Shown here piece after piece: positions 15,136-24,081 of a DNA stretch of 64,000 nucleotides (its first letter is position 1; each line of letters starts with the position of its first letter). The position numbers and the translations under genes are program-made. Source of the stretch: Alphaproteobacteria bacterium (GTDB lineage Bacteria; Pseudomonadota; Alphaproteobacteria; CACIAM-22H2); assembly GCA_016124335.1 (NCBI GenBank), contig WGNX01000002.1, positions 1 to 64,000 of the forward strand, in the 5' to 3' direction. The notes beneath the pieces were generated by a model. That model was not told the DNA's origin. It saw only the letters and a list, made by a program, of their open reading frames with translations, and made no database searches.

Positions 15136-15600
15136 TCAGGCGGCGTGGCTTGCCGCGTGTTCGCTGAGCAGCGCGAAAAGTGCCTCCGCGCGATCCGAGC
15201 CGCGCAGCTTTTCGCACACGCGCCGGTCACGCAGCAGGCGCGACACGCGGGCCAGCGCCTTCAGGTGATCGGCACCGGCACCCTCGGGCGCCAGCAGTAG
15301 GAAGATCAGGTCGACCGGCTGCTCGTCGATCGATTCGAAATCGATCGGCTTTTCCAGGCGCGCGAACACGCCCGAAAGCCGCTTCAGGCCCGGCAGCTTG
15401 CCGTGCGGAATGGCGATGCCGTTGCCCACGCCCGTCGTTCCCAGCCGCTCGCGCTCCATGACCACTTCGAGGATCTGGCGCTCGTCGGCGCCCGCGACCT
15501 CGGCGGCCTTGCGGGCGAGTTCCTGAAGCGCCTGCTTCTTCGATGTCGCGCGCAGGTTGGCGACGACGCATTCCGGCGTCATGAATTCGGTGAATTCCAT
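15136..15600 (-). CDS. ptsN: PTS IIA-like nitrogen-regulatory protein PtsN
   Basis: 154 residues, one IIA(Ntr) domain. The phosphorylatable His66 lies in GNGIAIPHGKLPGL. It receives phosphate from EI(Ntr) and NPr and regulates targets such as potassium transport and sigma-54-linked nitrogen responses. It follows hpf by 17 bases at the end of the kdsD-lptC-lptA-lptB-rpoN-hpf-ptsN block, a highly conserved arrangement. A short GC hairpin without a T-run (15128-15144) overlaps its stop. No phosphotransfer partners are in the window. Confidence 0.93.
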   Translation of the reverse strand: MEFTEFMTPECVVANLRATSKKQALQELARKAAEVAGADERQILEVVMERERLGTTGVGNGIAIPHGKLPGLKRLSGVFARLEKPIDFESIDEQPVDLIFLLLAPEGAGADHLKALARVSRLLRDRRVCEKLRGSDRAEALFALLSEHAASHAA

Positions 15601-15617
15601 GTCGTGGCCGAGCCCGC

Positions 15618-16202
15618 TCAGCGCTTGCCGTTGGCGCCGGGATCGATCCAGCCGATGGCGGCGTCCGTCCGGCGGTAGACGACGTTGAGTTCGCCGTTCG
15701 CCTTGTTGCGGAACATCAGCACCGTCTTCTGGCCGAGATCGAGGCGCGCGACCGCTTCGCCGACGCTGAGCGTGGCGATCTCGGTCGTCATTTCGGCGAC
15801 GATGGGGGCCGCGGCCGGTTCGTCGTGCAGCGACTCCGCTTCGGGCTCGATGACCGCGTAGCGCGCGGGCTCGAACGCGGTTTCCTCGGCCGCCGCGTGC
15901 TTGCCGCGCTTGCGGTTGGCGATGCGCCCCTTATGGCGCTTCAGCCTGTGATCGAGGCGTTCGACAGCGCCGTCGAAGGCAGCGTAGGGATCGGCCGCCT
16001 CGTGATGGCTCTGGAGCACCATGCCGCGCCGGACATGCACCGAGATATCGGCGCGGAACAGGTGGCGCTGGCGCTCGAAAACGACCTTGCCCTCGATCGC
16101 ACGGCCGAAATAACGGTCGACCGCGCCGCCGAGCGCGTTTGCAACATGGCTTCTCAGCGAATCGCCCACGTCGAGGCGCTTGCCGCTCACGGACAGCTGC
16201 AT
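15618..16202 (-). CDS. hpf: Ribosome hibernation-promoting factor, long form
   Basis: 194 residues. The N-terminal S30AE/YfiA domain (about 1-110; MQLSVSGKRLDVGDSLR at the start) binds the 30S decoding region. The C-terminal domain (about 135-190, with AVARLDLGQKTVLMFRNKAN and VVYRRTDAAIGWID) dimerises ribosomes into 100S particles. The linker is Lys/Glu/Ala-rich. Long-form Hpf is typical of bacteria without separate RMF. It lies between rpoN and ptsN; 240 bases separate it from rpoN, so it probably has its own stationary-phase promoter there, although I could not assign clear boxes. Confidence 0.92.
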   Translation of the reverse strand: MQLSVSGKRLDVGDSLRSHVANALGGAVDRYFGRAIEGKVVFERQRHLFRADISVHVRRGMVLQSHHEAADPYAAFDGAVERLDHRLKRHKGRIANRKRGKHAAAEETAFEPARYAVIEPEAESLHDEPAAAPIVAEMTTEIATLSVGEAVARLDLGQKTVLMFRNKANGELNVVYRRTDAAIGWIDPGANGKR

Positions 16203-16442
16203 TGTTTCGATCTGCGTTGCTGTTGAAGGGAAAAGGGCGGTTGAACGTTCGTTTTTCCGGCTCGGGAAGGGGCGCGCCCGGCCACCCCGTCACCCGCGGA
16301 ATTGGGCGGAACATAGGGGGGCTCCAAGTGCCCCGTCAAGCCGTACGAACTGCCGAAAAAACGCATCGTCTGGCCTACCTTCGAGTCAGCGTGCGCCCCG
16401 CGCCTGCCGGGGTCAAGGCCCTTCGCCGCAATGGGCTAAGTA

Positions 16443-17966
16443 TCAGAAACCGGAGCCTTTTTCGCGTCGGCGCTGGACCGACGAGGCAATCCCCATGGCT
16501 TCGCGATATTTGGCCACGGTGCGCCTGGCGATGTCGATGCCATCCCCCTTGAGAAGCTCGACGATCCGGTCGTCGGAGAGCACGTCCTTGACCGTTTCGG
16601 CATCGATCAGCGCCTTGATCCGGTGGCGCACCGCCTCGGCCGAATGCGCCTCGCCGCCGCCCGAGGCGGGGATGGCGGAGGTGAAGAAGTATTTGAGTTC
16701 GAAGATGCCGTGCGGCGTCGAGATGAACTTGTTGGTCGTCACGCGGCTGACGGTCGATTCGTGCATGTCGATCGCCTCGGCGATGTCGCGCAGCACGAGC
16801 GGCTTCAGGTGGCGCACGCCGTGGCGGAAGAAGCCGTCCTGCTGGCGCACGATCTCGACCGACACCTTGAGGATCGTCTGCGCGCGCTGGTGAAGCGACT
16901 TCACGAGCCAGTTCGCCGCGTGCAGGCGTTCGGCGATGAATTCCTTCTCGTTCTTCGAGCGGGCGGAGCCGTGCACGCGCGCGTGATAGCGCGTGTTGAC
17001 CAGCACGCGCGGCAGCGTGTCCTGGTTAAGCTCCACGATCCAGCTGTGGTCGGGGGCAAGGCGCATCAGCACGTCGGGCACGACGGGGCTGGCAAGCGCG
17101 CCGTCGAAGGCGAGCCCGGGCTTGGGGTCGAGCGTGCGGATCTCGGCGACCATCTCCTGGATGTCTTCGAGATCGGTGTTGCAGATGCGCTGGAGCTGGG
17201 CGACATCGCGCTTGGCGAGCAGCTCGAGATTGTCGAGCAGCTTCTGCATGCACGGATCCAGTCGGTCGCGCTCGCGCAGCTGGAGCGCCAGGCACTCCTT
17301 CAGGCTGCGCGCGAATATGCCGGGCGGGTCGAAGCGCTGGCAGCGTTCGAGCACCGCAAGCACCTCGCCTTCCGAAACGCCGAGCTTGTCGGCGATTTCG
17401 GCGGTGGCGGCCGTCAGGTAGCCGCAGTCGTCGATCGCGTCGACGAGGCGCGCGGCGATCACCCGTTCGACCGGCGTGGCGAAATCCACGCCGACCTGCG
17501 AAAGCAGGTGGTCGCGCAGCGAGACGGGGCGCGCCAGCGTCTGCTCGATGCCGAACTCCGAATCCTCGAAATCCGAACGGCCGCCGCTGCCCTTCCAGTC
17601 GCCCAGATATTCGCCTTCGCCCGCCGGCTCGTCGGCGCCGCGCGAATAGCTGTTGTCGTAGTCGACGTCGAGCGGGGCTTCGGTCGTCGTCGCGTTCGCA
17701 TCGACCGGATCGAGAAGCCGTTCCTCGCCCGTGCCGTTGGCGGGCGTCGCAGCTTCCGTCCCACCGGCGTCGGCCACTTCCGGCGGCGCGCTTTCCGCAC
17801 CGGGCTCGTCGCGTTCGAGCAGCGGATTTTGCGCAAGTTCCTCTTCGACGAACTGCGAGACTTCCTGATTGGAAAGCTGCAGCAGCTTGATCGCCTGCTG
17901 CAGCTGCGGCGTCATGACCAGCTGCTGCGTCTGGCGCAGGTCGAGGCGCGGCGCGAGGCGGTTCAT
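16443..17966 (-). CDS. rpoN: RNA polymerase sigma-54 factor RpoN
   Basis: 507 residues. Region I (1-50) is the Gln/Leu-rich activator-interaction region (RQTQQLVMTPQLQQAIKLLQ). Region II is an acidic linker (about 55-140). Region III includes the core-binding domain (about 150-340), and the RpoN box ARRTVAKYRE near residue 485 recognises the -24 element. It directs transcription of nitrogen and other genes with an AAA+ activator. It lies 16 bases downstream of lptB, whose expression it may share, and upstream of hpf-ptsN. Length is usual. Confidence 0.95.
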   Translation of the reverse strand: MNRLAPRLDLRQTQQLVMTPQLQQAIKLLQLSNQEVSQFVEEELAQNPLLERDEPGAESAPPEVADAGGTEAATPANGTGEERLLDPVDANATTTEAPLDVDYDNSYSRGADEPAGEGEYLGDWKGSGGRSDFEDSEFGIEQTLARPVSLRDHLLSQVGVDFATPVERVIAARLVDAIDDCGYLTAATAEIADKLGVSEGEVLAVLERCQRFDPPGIFARSLKECLALQLRERDRLDPCMQKLLDNLELLAKRDVAQLQRICNTDLEDIQEMVAEIRTLDPKPGLAFDGALASPVVPDVLMRLAPDHSWIVELNQDTLPRVLVNTRYHARVHGSARSKNEKEFIAERLHAANWLVKSLHQRAQTILKVSVEIVRQQDGFFRHGVRHLKPLVLRDIAEAIDMHESTVSRVTTNKFISTPHGIFELKYFFTSAIPASGGGEAHSAEAVRHRIKALIDAETVKDVLSDDRIVELLKGDGIDIARRTVAKYREAMGIASSVQRRREKGSGF

Positions 17967-17982
17967 CGGGGCCGCGCCCCCG

Positions 17983-18782
<800 letters not shown>

Positions 18783-18786
<4 letters not shown>

Positions 18787-19694
18787 GGCTTCTTCTTTTT
18801 CTCTTCGCGCGCCTGCTGGGGTGCAAGCAGGCCGCGCACGCGCCCGTTGCCGCCCTCGGCCGGTCGGGCGAGCAGCTTGGATATTCCGGTGTTCGTGTTC
18901 ACCTCGGCGAAATCGCCGGCCATCTGGTTGTCGCCGCGCGTCAGCCGCACGTTGCCGGCAAGCTGGGCGATGCCGGTCTGCATGTTGTAGATGCCGCGAT
19001 CGCCGCGGGCGATCTCGGTCGGCGTCGAAACGAATACGTTGCCGAACGCCTCGATGCGCGAAAGCTTGCGATCGCTTTCGTCCTCGGCCTTGGCCGGCGC
19101 GGCCGACTGGCGCTGCCCGGCGCGCGTGTTTCGCGTGCCGGCTGTCTGTCGCGCGGCGGGGGCGGGCTGGTTCTGGATGAAATGCGCGGTCATCACGTCG
19201 GCCGACATGCGCCGGTCGGCCGACACGACCATCGCGTTGCCGCGCGCCACGGCGATGTCGCGCTGCGACCAGTATTCGAGCGAATCGCGCGCGGTCAGCG
19301 TGTCGGTCGGCGTGCGCAGGCGCAGCGCCTTGCCGGTGACCACGACGACATCGCTTGCCACGTCGTAGACGCCGCGATCGCCCTCGACGGTCTGCGTGGG
19401 CGTGGCGAAACGCACGTTGCCGAGCGCCTCGTAGCGGTAGATCTCGGTGCCGCCGCCGGGCGCGGTCCTGTACCAGGCGACGAGCCGGTCGCCATAGACC
19501 GTGTTCTCGCCCTGGCGGGCGACCGCATCGCCGTTGGCGATATAGCGCTGCGCGTCGCGGTCCCATTCGATGCCGTCTCGCGCGGTGATCTCGATGGGCG
19601 TGCCTGATCCGGCACGACCGAGATTGAGTGCCTGCGCGAAGGCAAGCGCGGGGACGAGGGCAAGAAACGCGGTGAGGACAAGGCGTGTCTTCAT
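18783..19694 (-). CDS. lptA: LPS-transport periplasmic protein LptA (OstA-like)
   Basis: 303 residues from ATG 19694, overlapping the lptC stop (ATGA). A signal peptide (ends near AFAQ, about residue 20) is followed by OstA-type beta-jellyroll sequence. Repeated patterns such as [26 protein letters not shown] and [19 protein letters not shown] indicate two stretches of the fold separated by a low-complexity Ala/Arg/Gln segment (about 190-215). It carries LPS across the periplasm in the Lpt bridge. It is longer than E. coli LptA (185) because of this segment and the second repeat region. The C-terminus ends in a Lys run. Confidence 0.88.
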
Positions 19695-20503
19695 TTGCGC
19701 GGCCCCATCGTCGGCGGCGGTGGCGGGGGCGCGGCGGGCTTTTCCTGCGCGGGTTGCTGGGCGGTTTGCGGCTCGTTCGTTGCGGCGCCCGGCGCCGGAA
19801 AGAGCACGACGCGCGAGCGGCCGCGCACTTCGATGCGCGCCCCCCGGTCGAGGATGCGGAATCCCTGGCCGGTCAGAACCGAATTGGGCCCCTGTCCATG
19901 GATCGGGCTTTCGCCTTCGGCCGATCCGCGGCCCAGATCGACGCTCGCGCGCTCGGTCGCGATCTCGTAGCCGCCGTCGTGGAACAGGCTCACGCCGCCC
20001 CAAAGGTCGAGCATCTTTTCGGGCTGGTGATAGATCCCGTGTTCGGCGGTAAGCGCAAGCCAGGTGCCTTGCTGCGTCGTCAGGTCGCCCTGCGGTTCGG
20101 TGAGATCGGTCGAATCGGACGAACCCTTCGCCTGCGTGGCCTGGTCGGCGACGATCGAATAGGGCTGGTTGCGTTCGTCCACGCCGACATAGCGCGGTTC
20201 GACCATGCGCAGGTTTTCAAGATCCTCGATCGACACCTGCACGGGCGTCAGACGGAAGCGCTGGTCGAGCGGGTTGAGCTGCGGCCACAGCAGCACGAGC
20301 GTGGCGATGCCCAGCGCCACCGCCGGCAGCAGGAACTTCATGAAGCCGACGATCTGGCTGTAGAGCGTGCTGTGCCGGCGCGGCCCGCCGGGCGACAGCA
20401 CCGAAAGCCGGCCGGCGCGCGCCGAAACTTCGCTGGCGCTCAGTGCCGCCACGGGACGCGGCGGCGGCGGAATTTCGCCCTCGCGGACGGGATCGACGGC
20501 CAT
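19691..20503 (-). CDS. lptC: LPS export system protein LptC
   Basis: 270 residues from ATG 20503, which shares one base with the kdsD stop (TGATG). A cytoplasmic Pro-rich N-terminus (about 1-48) precedes one transmembrane helix ([20 protein letters not shown], about 54-73) and a periplasmic OstA-like jellyroll (about 85-240), ending in a Pro/Gln-rich tail. It links the LptBFG transporter to LptA. Gene order kdsD-lptC-lptA-lptB, each overlapping the next, indicates one operon with translational coupling. Confidence 0.88.
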   Translation of the reverse strand: MAVDPVREGEIPPPPRPVAALSASEVSARAGRLSVLSPGGPRRHSTLYSQIVGFMKFLLPAVALGIATLVLLWPQLNPLDQRFRLTPVQVSIEDLENLRMVEPRYVGVDERNQPYSIVADQATQAKGSSDSTDLTEPQGDLTTQQGTWLALTAEHGIYHQPEKMLDLWGGVSLFHDGGYEIATERASVDLGRGSAEGESPIHGQGPNSVLTGQGFRILDRGARIEVRGRSRVVLFPAPGAATNEPQTAQQPAQEKPAAPPPPPPTMGPRK

Positions 20504-21507
20504 CAGGCGATCCCCGCGCGCAGCAGGTCGTGGATATGGACGATGCCTGCCGGCTTGCGCTTGCCGCCCGAAACCTTGCACGCGAACAGCGCCGTGATCT
20601 GGTGGGCATTCATAAGGCGAAGCGCCTCGGCGGCAAGCGTGTCGGGCGTGACCACGCGCGGGCCGGCGGTCATCACGGCTTCGACGGGCAGGTGCAGGAT
20701 GTTTCCCGACATGTGGCGGCGCAAATCGCCGTCGGTGACGATGCCTTCGAGGAAGCCCTCGGCGTCGACCACGCCCACGCAACCGAAACGCTTGGCGGTC
20801 ATGGCGATCAGCACTTCGTCCATGCGCGTGCCGCGGGTCGCTAGCGGCATGTCGTCATGCATCAGCTCGCCGACCTTCGCGAGCCTAGCGCCAAGGCTGC
20901 CGCGCGGATGGAACTTGCCGAAATGCTCGGCCGTGAAGCCCCGCCGCTCCATCAGCGCCACGGCAATCGCATCGCCCAGCGCCAGCTGCATGGTGGTCGA
21001 TGTCGTGGGGGCCAGACCGACCGGGCAGGCTTCCTCGGCCGGCGGCAGCAGCAGCACCACGTCGGCCGCCGTGCCCAACGCCGAGCCGGCCTTGGCCGTC
21101 ATCGCGACAAGCGGGATCGAGAAGCGGCGCGTATAGCCGACAAGGTCGGAAAGCTCGGCCGTCTCGCCCGAATTCGACAGGGCCAGCACCGCGTCCTTCG
21201 CGGTGATCATGCCCAGATCGCCGTGGCTGGCTTCGGCCGGATGGACGAACTGGGCAGGCGTGCCGGTCGAGGCGAGGGTGGCCGCGATCTTGCGGGCCAC
21301 GTGGCCCGACTTTCCCATGCCGGAGACGATGACCCGTCCTTCCGCCACGGCGAACAGTTCCAGCGCGCGCGCGAAATGCGCGTCCAGCGCCGCTTCAAGG
21401 GCTGCAAGCCCGGCGCGTTCCACGCCGATCGCACGCCGTGCGGCCGCAAGGTCGCGAGCGGCCTGATCGGCCGGGGGAACGGCAAGTTTCGGCTTTGTGG
21501 CGGACAT
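20503..21507 (-). CDS. kdsD: Arabinose-5-phosphate isomerase KdsD (KpsF/GutQ family)
   Basis: 334 residues from ATG 21507 (MSATKPKLAVPP). The frame stays open to 21579, but that would start in the promoter region. The SIS domain (about 45-185; GMGKSGHVARKIAATLASTG and SNSGETAELSDLV) binds the sugar phosphate. Two CBS domains follow (about 215-330). It converts ribulose-5-phosphate to arabinose-5-phosphate, the first step toward KDO for LPS. It is the first gene of the lptCAB-rpoN operon, preceded by a recognisable sigma-70 promoter. Confidence 0.93.
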   Translation of the reverse strand: MSATKPKLAVPPADQAARDLAAARRAIGVERAGLAALEAALDAHFARALELFAVAEGRVIVSGMGKSGHVARKIAATLASTGTPAQFVHPAEASHGDLGMITAKDAVLALSNSGETAELSDLVGYTRRFSIPLVAMTAKAGSALGTAADVVLLLPPAEEACPVGLAPTTSTTMQLALGDAIAVALMERRGFTAEHFGKFHPRGSLGARLAKVGELMHDDMPLATRGTRMDEVLIAMTAKRFGCVGVVDAEGFLEGIVTDGDLRRHMSGNILHLPVEAVMTAGPRVVTPDTLAAEALRLMNAHQITALFACKVSGGKRKPAGIVHIHDLLRAGIA

Positions 21508-21585
21508 GGTTCGTCGGGGTGCCGCGTGGACTACATTTTCTGGACGGCATGGGCGCGGCGCGAACCGGCCCTCCATCATTCAAAA

Positions 21586-21615
21586 ATTATGCCTTTGTTG
21601 CCCGTCCCAAGTCAA
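21586..21615 (-). promoter_or_regulatory. Sigma-70-type promoter of the kdsD-lptCAB operon
   Basis: On the minus strand TTGACT (21615-21610), an 18-base spacer and CATAAT (21591-21586) give a good match to the housekeeping consensus. The start site should fall near 21579, about 70 bases before the kdsD ATG. The region is AT-rich against the GC-rich background. Confidence 0.55.
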
Positions 21616-21628
21616 TTGCCACAAGTAT

Positions 21629-21649
21629 ATGATTCAGAACATGAATCAT
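21629..21649. promoter_or_regulatory. Inverted repeat upstream of the kdsD promoter
   Basis: ATGATTCA-N5-TGAATCAT, perfect 8-bp arms, centred about 25 bases upstream of the -35 element of the kdsD operon. The position suits an activator, or a repressor that loops. No matching regulator can be named. Confidence 0.35.
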
Positions 21650-21698
21650 TGCGGTGATTAAAATCGCGGCGGTCTGTGACATGACGCAGCGCCAGAAA

Positions 21699-21717
21699 CA
21701 TGCTGCAACGCAGCATG
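21699..21717 (-). terminator. Short hairpin after rnd
   Basis: CATGCTGC-N3-GCAGCATG lies seven bases past the rnd stop codon. On the minus strand it is followed by TTTCTGG, so the T-run is weak. It is a plausible but poor intrinsic terminator. Confidence 0.35.
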
Positions 21718-21724
21718 ACCGGAC

Positions 21725-22339
21725 TCAATGCGCGAAGATATCGTCCTCGCCCCAGCCCAGAAGATCGAGCTCGGCACGCGTTCCAAGGAATTCGAAGCAG
21801 GCCTGCGAGATATGAAGTCGGCCTTCGCGGCGGAGCATCTCGTCGAGCTTCGTCTTGATCTGGTGGAGATAGAGGACATCGGCCGCCGCGTAATTGAGCT
21901 GGGCCTGAGTCAGGTCATCGGCACCCCAGTCGGAGGATTGCTGTTCCTTCGAGAGTTCCTTGCCGATCAGGTCGCGGCAGAGATCCTTGAGGCCGTGCCG
22001 GTCGGTGAAGGTGCGCACCAGACGCGAGGCGATTTTCGTGCAGTACACCGGCGCCATCCGCACGCCGAGATACTTGCGGCACATCGCGATGTCGAAGCGC
22101 GCGAAATGCAGGATCTTCAGCGTTCCGGGATCGGCGAGAAGGCGCTTCAGGTTGGGCGCGTCGTACGCGTTCTTCGCAAAGCGCACGCAATGCGCCGTGC
22201 CGTCGCCGGCCGAAAGCTGCACGACGCACAGCCGGTCGCGTTCGGGGCGCAGGCCCATCGTTTCGGTGTCGATCGCCACCGACGGTCCCAGGTCGAGACC
22301 GTCGGGCAGGTCGCCCTGATGGAGATGGACGCTTGCCAT
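21725..22339 (-). CDS. rnd: Ribonuclease D, single exonuclease domain
   Basis: 204 residues from ATG 22339 (MASVHLHQGDLPDGLDLGPS). The DEDDy exonuclease fold shows DTETMGL (Asp/Glu), LHFARFDIAM (Asp) and NYAAADVLYL (Tyr and the last Asp). HRDC domains of the 375-residue E. coli enzyme are absent, which is normal for the short alphaproteobacterial form. It trims tRNA 3' ends. It sits immediately downstream of a tRNA-Leu gene on the same strand (63 bases), so the exonuclease and a possible substrate could share a transcript. Confidence 0.9.
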   Translation of the reverse strand: MASVHLHQGDLPDGLDLGPSVAIDTETMGLRPERDRLCVVQLSAGDGTAHCVRFAKNAYDAPNLKRLLADPGTLKILHFARFDIAMCRKYLGVRMAPVYCTKIASRLVRTFTDRHGLKDLCRDLIGKELSKEQQSSDWGADDLTQAQLNYAAADVLYLHQIKTKLDEMLRREGRLHISQACFEFLGTRAELDLLGWGEDDIFAH

Positions 22340-22402
22340 GCCGTTATCCGTTTCCGCCCCCGCTTGCGCGAAACCCGCGCCGGCAACGCCGGGCGGGCGA
22401 GA

Positions 22403-22489
22403 TGGTGCCCGAGAGAAGACTCGAACTTCCACGACCTTTCGGCCACTAGAACCTGAATCTAGCGCGTCTACCAATTCCGCCACCCGGGC
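22403..22489 (-). tRNA. tRNA-Leu (anticodon CAG)
   Basis: 87 bases including an encoded CCA (22405-22403 on the minus strand). The acceptor stem GCCCGGG pairs with CUCGGGC with one G-U. The D-loop contains UUGGUAGAC. The anticodon stem CUAGA/UCUAG encloses UUCAGGU, giving anticodon CAG. A long variable arm (GUGGCCGAAAGGUCGU) marks a class II tRNA, and the T-loop is GUUCGAGUC. It reads CUG, the dominant Leu codon in this window. Confidence 0.95.
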
Positions 22490-22548
22490 ACCGGGCCACC
22501 GCTTCCCCGAAGGGAAACGAGGGGTCTCGCTCGCGCGCGAAGGGCGAA

Positions 22549-22578
22549 CGTGTACGCCGAAGCCGGCGGCGAAGTCAA
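22549..22578 (-). promoter_or_regulatory. Candidate tRNA-Leu promoter
   Basis: On the minus strand TTGACT (22578-22573), 18-base spacer, TACACG (22554-22549). The start would lie about 50 bases before the tRNA. The -35 is good, the -10 weak. Confidence 0.35.
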
Positions 22579-22675
22579 CGGCCGCCGGGATGCTTCCAAG
22601 CAGGCGCTTGACCTCGCCTTCGCAGGGGCTTAATCGCGGGGTGGACTGGGTTCGAAAGCATCGCGGGGGGCGCAA

Positions 22676-23626
22676 ATGTCGGCCGATCGTCGGGTCACCG
22701 TTTTCGGGGCTTCGGGTTTCGTCGGGCGCCACGTGGTGCGCCGGCTGGCGCAGCAGGGATGGGTCGTGCGCGCCTGCAGCCGCGACCCGGTCGCCGCCGC
22801 CTTCCTGAAGCCGATGGGCAATGTCGGCCAGATCGTGCCGATGCGGGCCGACATCACGGACGATGAAATGCTCGCCGCTTCGGTCGACGGATCGGAAGCG
22901 GTGATCGATCTCGTGGGCATCCTCGCCGAAAGCGGAAAACAGACCTTCGGCTCGGTCCACGCCGACGCGCCCGCGAAGCTCGCGCGCGCCGCGAAGGCGG
23001 CCGGCGTTTCGTCGTTCGTGTATGTCTCGGCGCTCGGCGCCGATGCCAACGCGGCATCGGCCTATGCGCGCAGCAAGGCTGCGGGCGAAGCCGGCGTGCG
23101 CGCGGCGTTTCCCGAGGCGACGATCTTCCGCCCGTCGATCGTGGTGGGACCGGAGGATTCGTTCTTCAACCGCTTCGCGCAGATGGCGCAGTGGATGCCG
23201 GCGCTGCCGCTGATCGGCGGCGGCCACACGAAGTTCCAGCCCGTCTATGTGGGCGACCTTGCCGAAGCGATCGTCCGTTCGATCGGCAATGCCGAGGCCA
23301 AGGGCCGCACGTTCGAGGCGGTGGGCCCGCGCGTCTACACGTTCCGCGAGCTGATGGAATATCTGCTGCGCACGATCGACCGTCATCGCGGCCTGATCCC
23401 GCTGCCGTTCCCGCTTGCCGAGATCAAGGGCGCCATCCTCGGCTGCCTGCCGATCAAGTTCCTGACGCGCGACCAGGTGATCCAGCTCAAGACCGACAAT
23501 GTCGGCACCGGCGCACCAGGCCTTGGCGCCTTGGGCATCGCGCCTGCGGCAATGGAAGCCGTGGTTCCGGACTATCTTTCCACATATCGGCGCGGCGGCC
23601 GTTTCGGCCACAAGCGCAGCGCCTGA
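22676..23626 (+). CDS. Complex I NDUFA9-like NAD(P)-binding protein
   Basis: 316 residues from ATG 22676. The atypical short-chain dehydrogenase fold shows the nucleotide-binding TVFGASGFVGRHVVRRLAQQ at residues 8-27 and VDLVGILAE at about 80. YVSALGADANAASAYARSKAAGE provides the Tyr-x3-Lys-like motif of the family. Proteins of this type are related to the NDUFA9 accessory subunit of mitochondrial complex I and to NmrA-like sensors. In alphaproteobacteria they are usually encoded apart from nuo genes, as here. The substrate, if any, is unknown. Transcription reads away from tRNA-Leu. Confidence 0.8.
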   Translation: MSADRRVTVFGASGFVGRHVVRRLAQQGWVVRACSRDPVAAAFLKPMGNVGQIVPMRADITDDEMLAASVDGSEAVIDLVGILAESGKQTFGSVHADAPAKLARAAKAAGVSSFVYVSALGADANAASAYARSKAAGEAGVRAAFPEATIFRPSIVVGPEDSFFNRFAQMAQWMPALPLIGGGHTKFQPVYVGDLAEAIVRSIGNAEAKGRTFEAVGPRVYTFRELMEYLLRTIDRHRGLIPLPFPLAEIKGAILGCLPIKFLTRDQVIQLKTDNVGTGAPGLGALGIAPAAMEAVVPDYLSTYRRGGRFGHKRSA

Positions 23627-23667
23627 CCCCGCATTTTCCGGCGCACGCACGTGCCACCGCACGGGTG

Positions 23668-23705
23668 TTGACGTGCGGCCAATATTTCGATATTTCTAGA
23701 AATAT
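23668..23705 (+). promoter_or_regulatory. arsR promoter with palindromic operator
   Basis: TTGACG (23668-23673), a 17-base spacer and TATTTC (23691-23696) form a promoter. A perfect 16-base palindrome ATATTTCTAGAAATAT (23690-23705) covers the -10 and the first two bases of the arsR start codon, and a direct copy of ATATTTC occurs at 23682-23688. This is the expected place for an ArsR autorepressor. No ribosome site separates the -10 from the ATG, so the transcript is predicted to be leaderless. Confidence 0.6.
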
Positions 23706-24081
23706 GAAAATAACAGATGCCACGGGAATGCTCGGCGCGCTTGCGCACGATACGCGCCTTGCCGTCTACCGGCTGATGGTCGAGGCGGGGCCCGAGGGTC
23801 TTCCTGCGGGCGAAATCGCGCGTCGGCTCGACGTGCCGCCGCCCACGCTTTCGTTCCACCTGCGCGATCTGGTCGACGCAGGCCTTGCGGTCGACCGCCG
23901 CGAGGGCCGTTCGATCTTCTATGCGGCCGACTACGCGACCATGAACGCGCTGATGGCGTTCCTCACCGACAATTGCTGCGGCGGCCGCCCGGAGCTATGT
24001 GCGCCGGCTTCCTGCACGCCTTCACCGAAGACAAGGAGCAACGAAGATGAAGCGCCTGCACGTGCACGTCGCGGTCGATGA
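23704..24081 (+). CDS. arsR: ArsR-family arsenic-responsive repressor
   Basis: 125 residues from ATG 23704. The winged-helix DNA-binding region is at about 12-75 (LAHDTRLAVYRLMVEAGP, then PPPTLSFHLRDLVDAGL). The classical helix-alpha3 ELCVC metal motif is absent. Instead Cys91-Cys92, Cys99 and Cys104 (DNCCGGRPELCAPASC) form a C-terminal thiol cluster, like the alternative As(III) site of Acidithiobacillus and Corynebacterium ArsR. It should repress its own operon until As(III) or MAs(III) binds. Its last 35 bases overlap arsI in another frame, an unusually long overlap that implies coupling. Confidence 0.88.
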   Translation: MKITDATGMLGALAHDTRLAVYRLMVEAGPEGLPAGEIARRLDVPPPTLSFHLRDLVDAGLAVDRREGRSIFYAADYATMNALMAFLTDNCCGGRPELCAPASCTPSPKTRSNEDEAPARARRGR

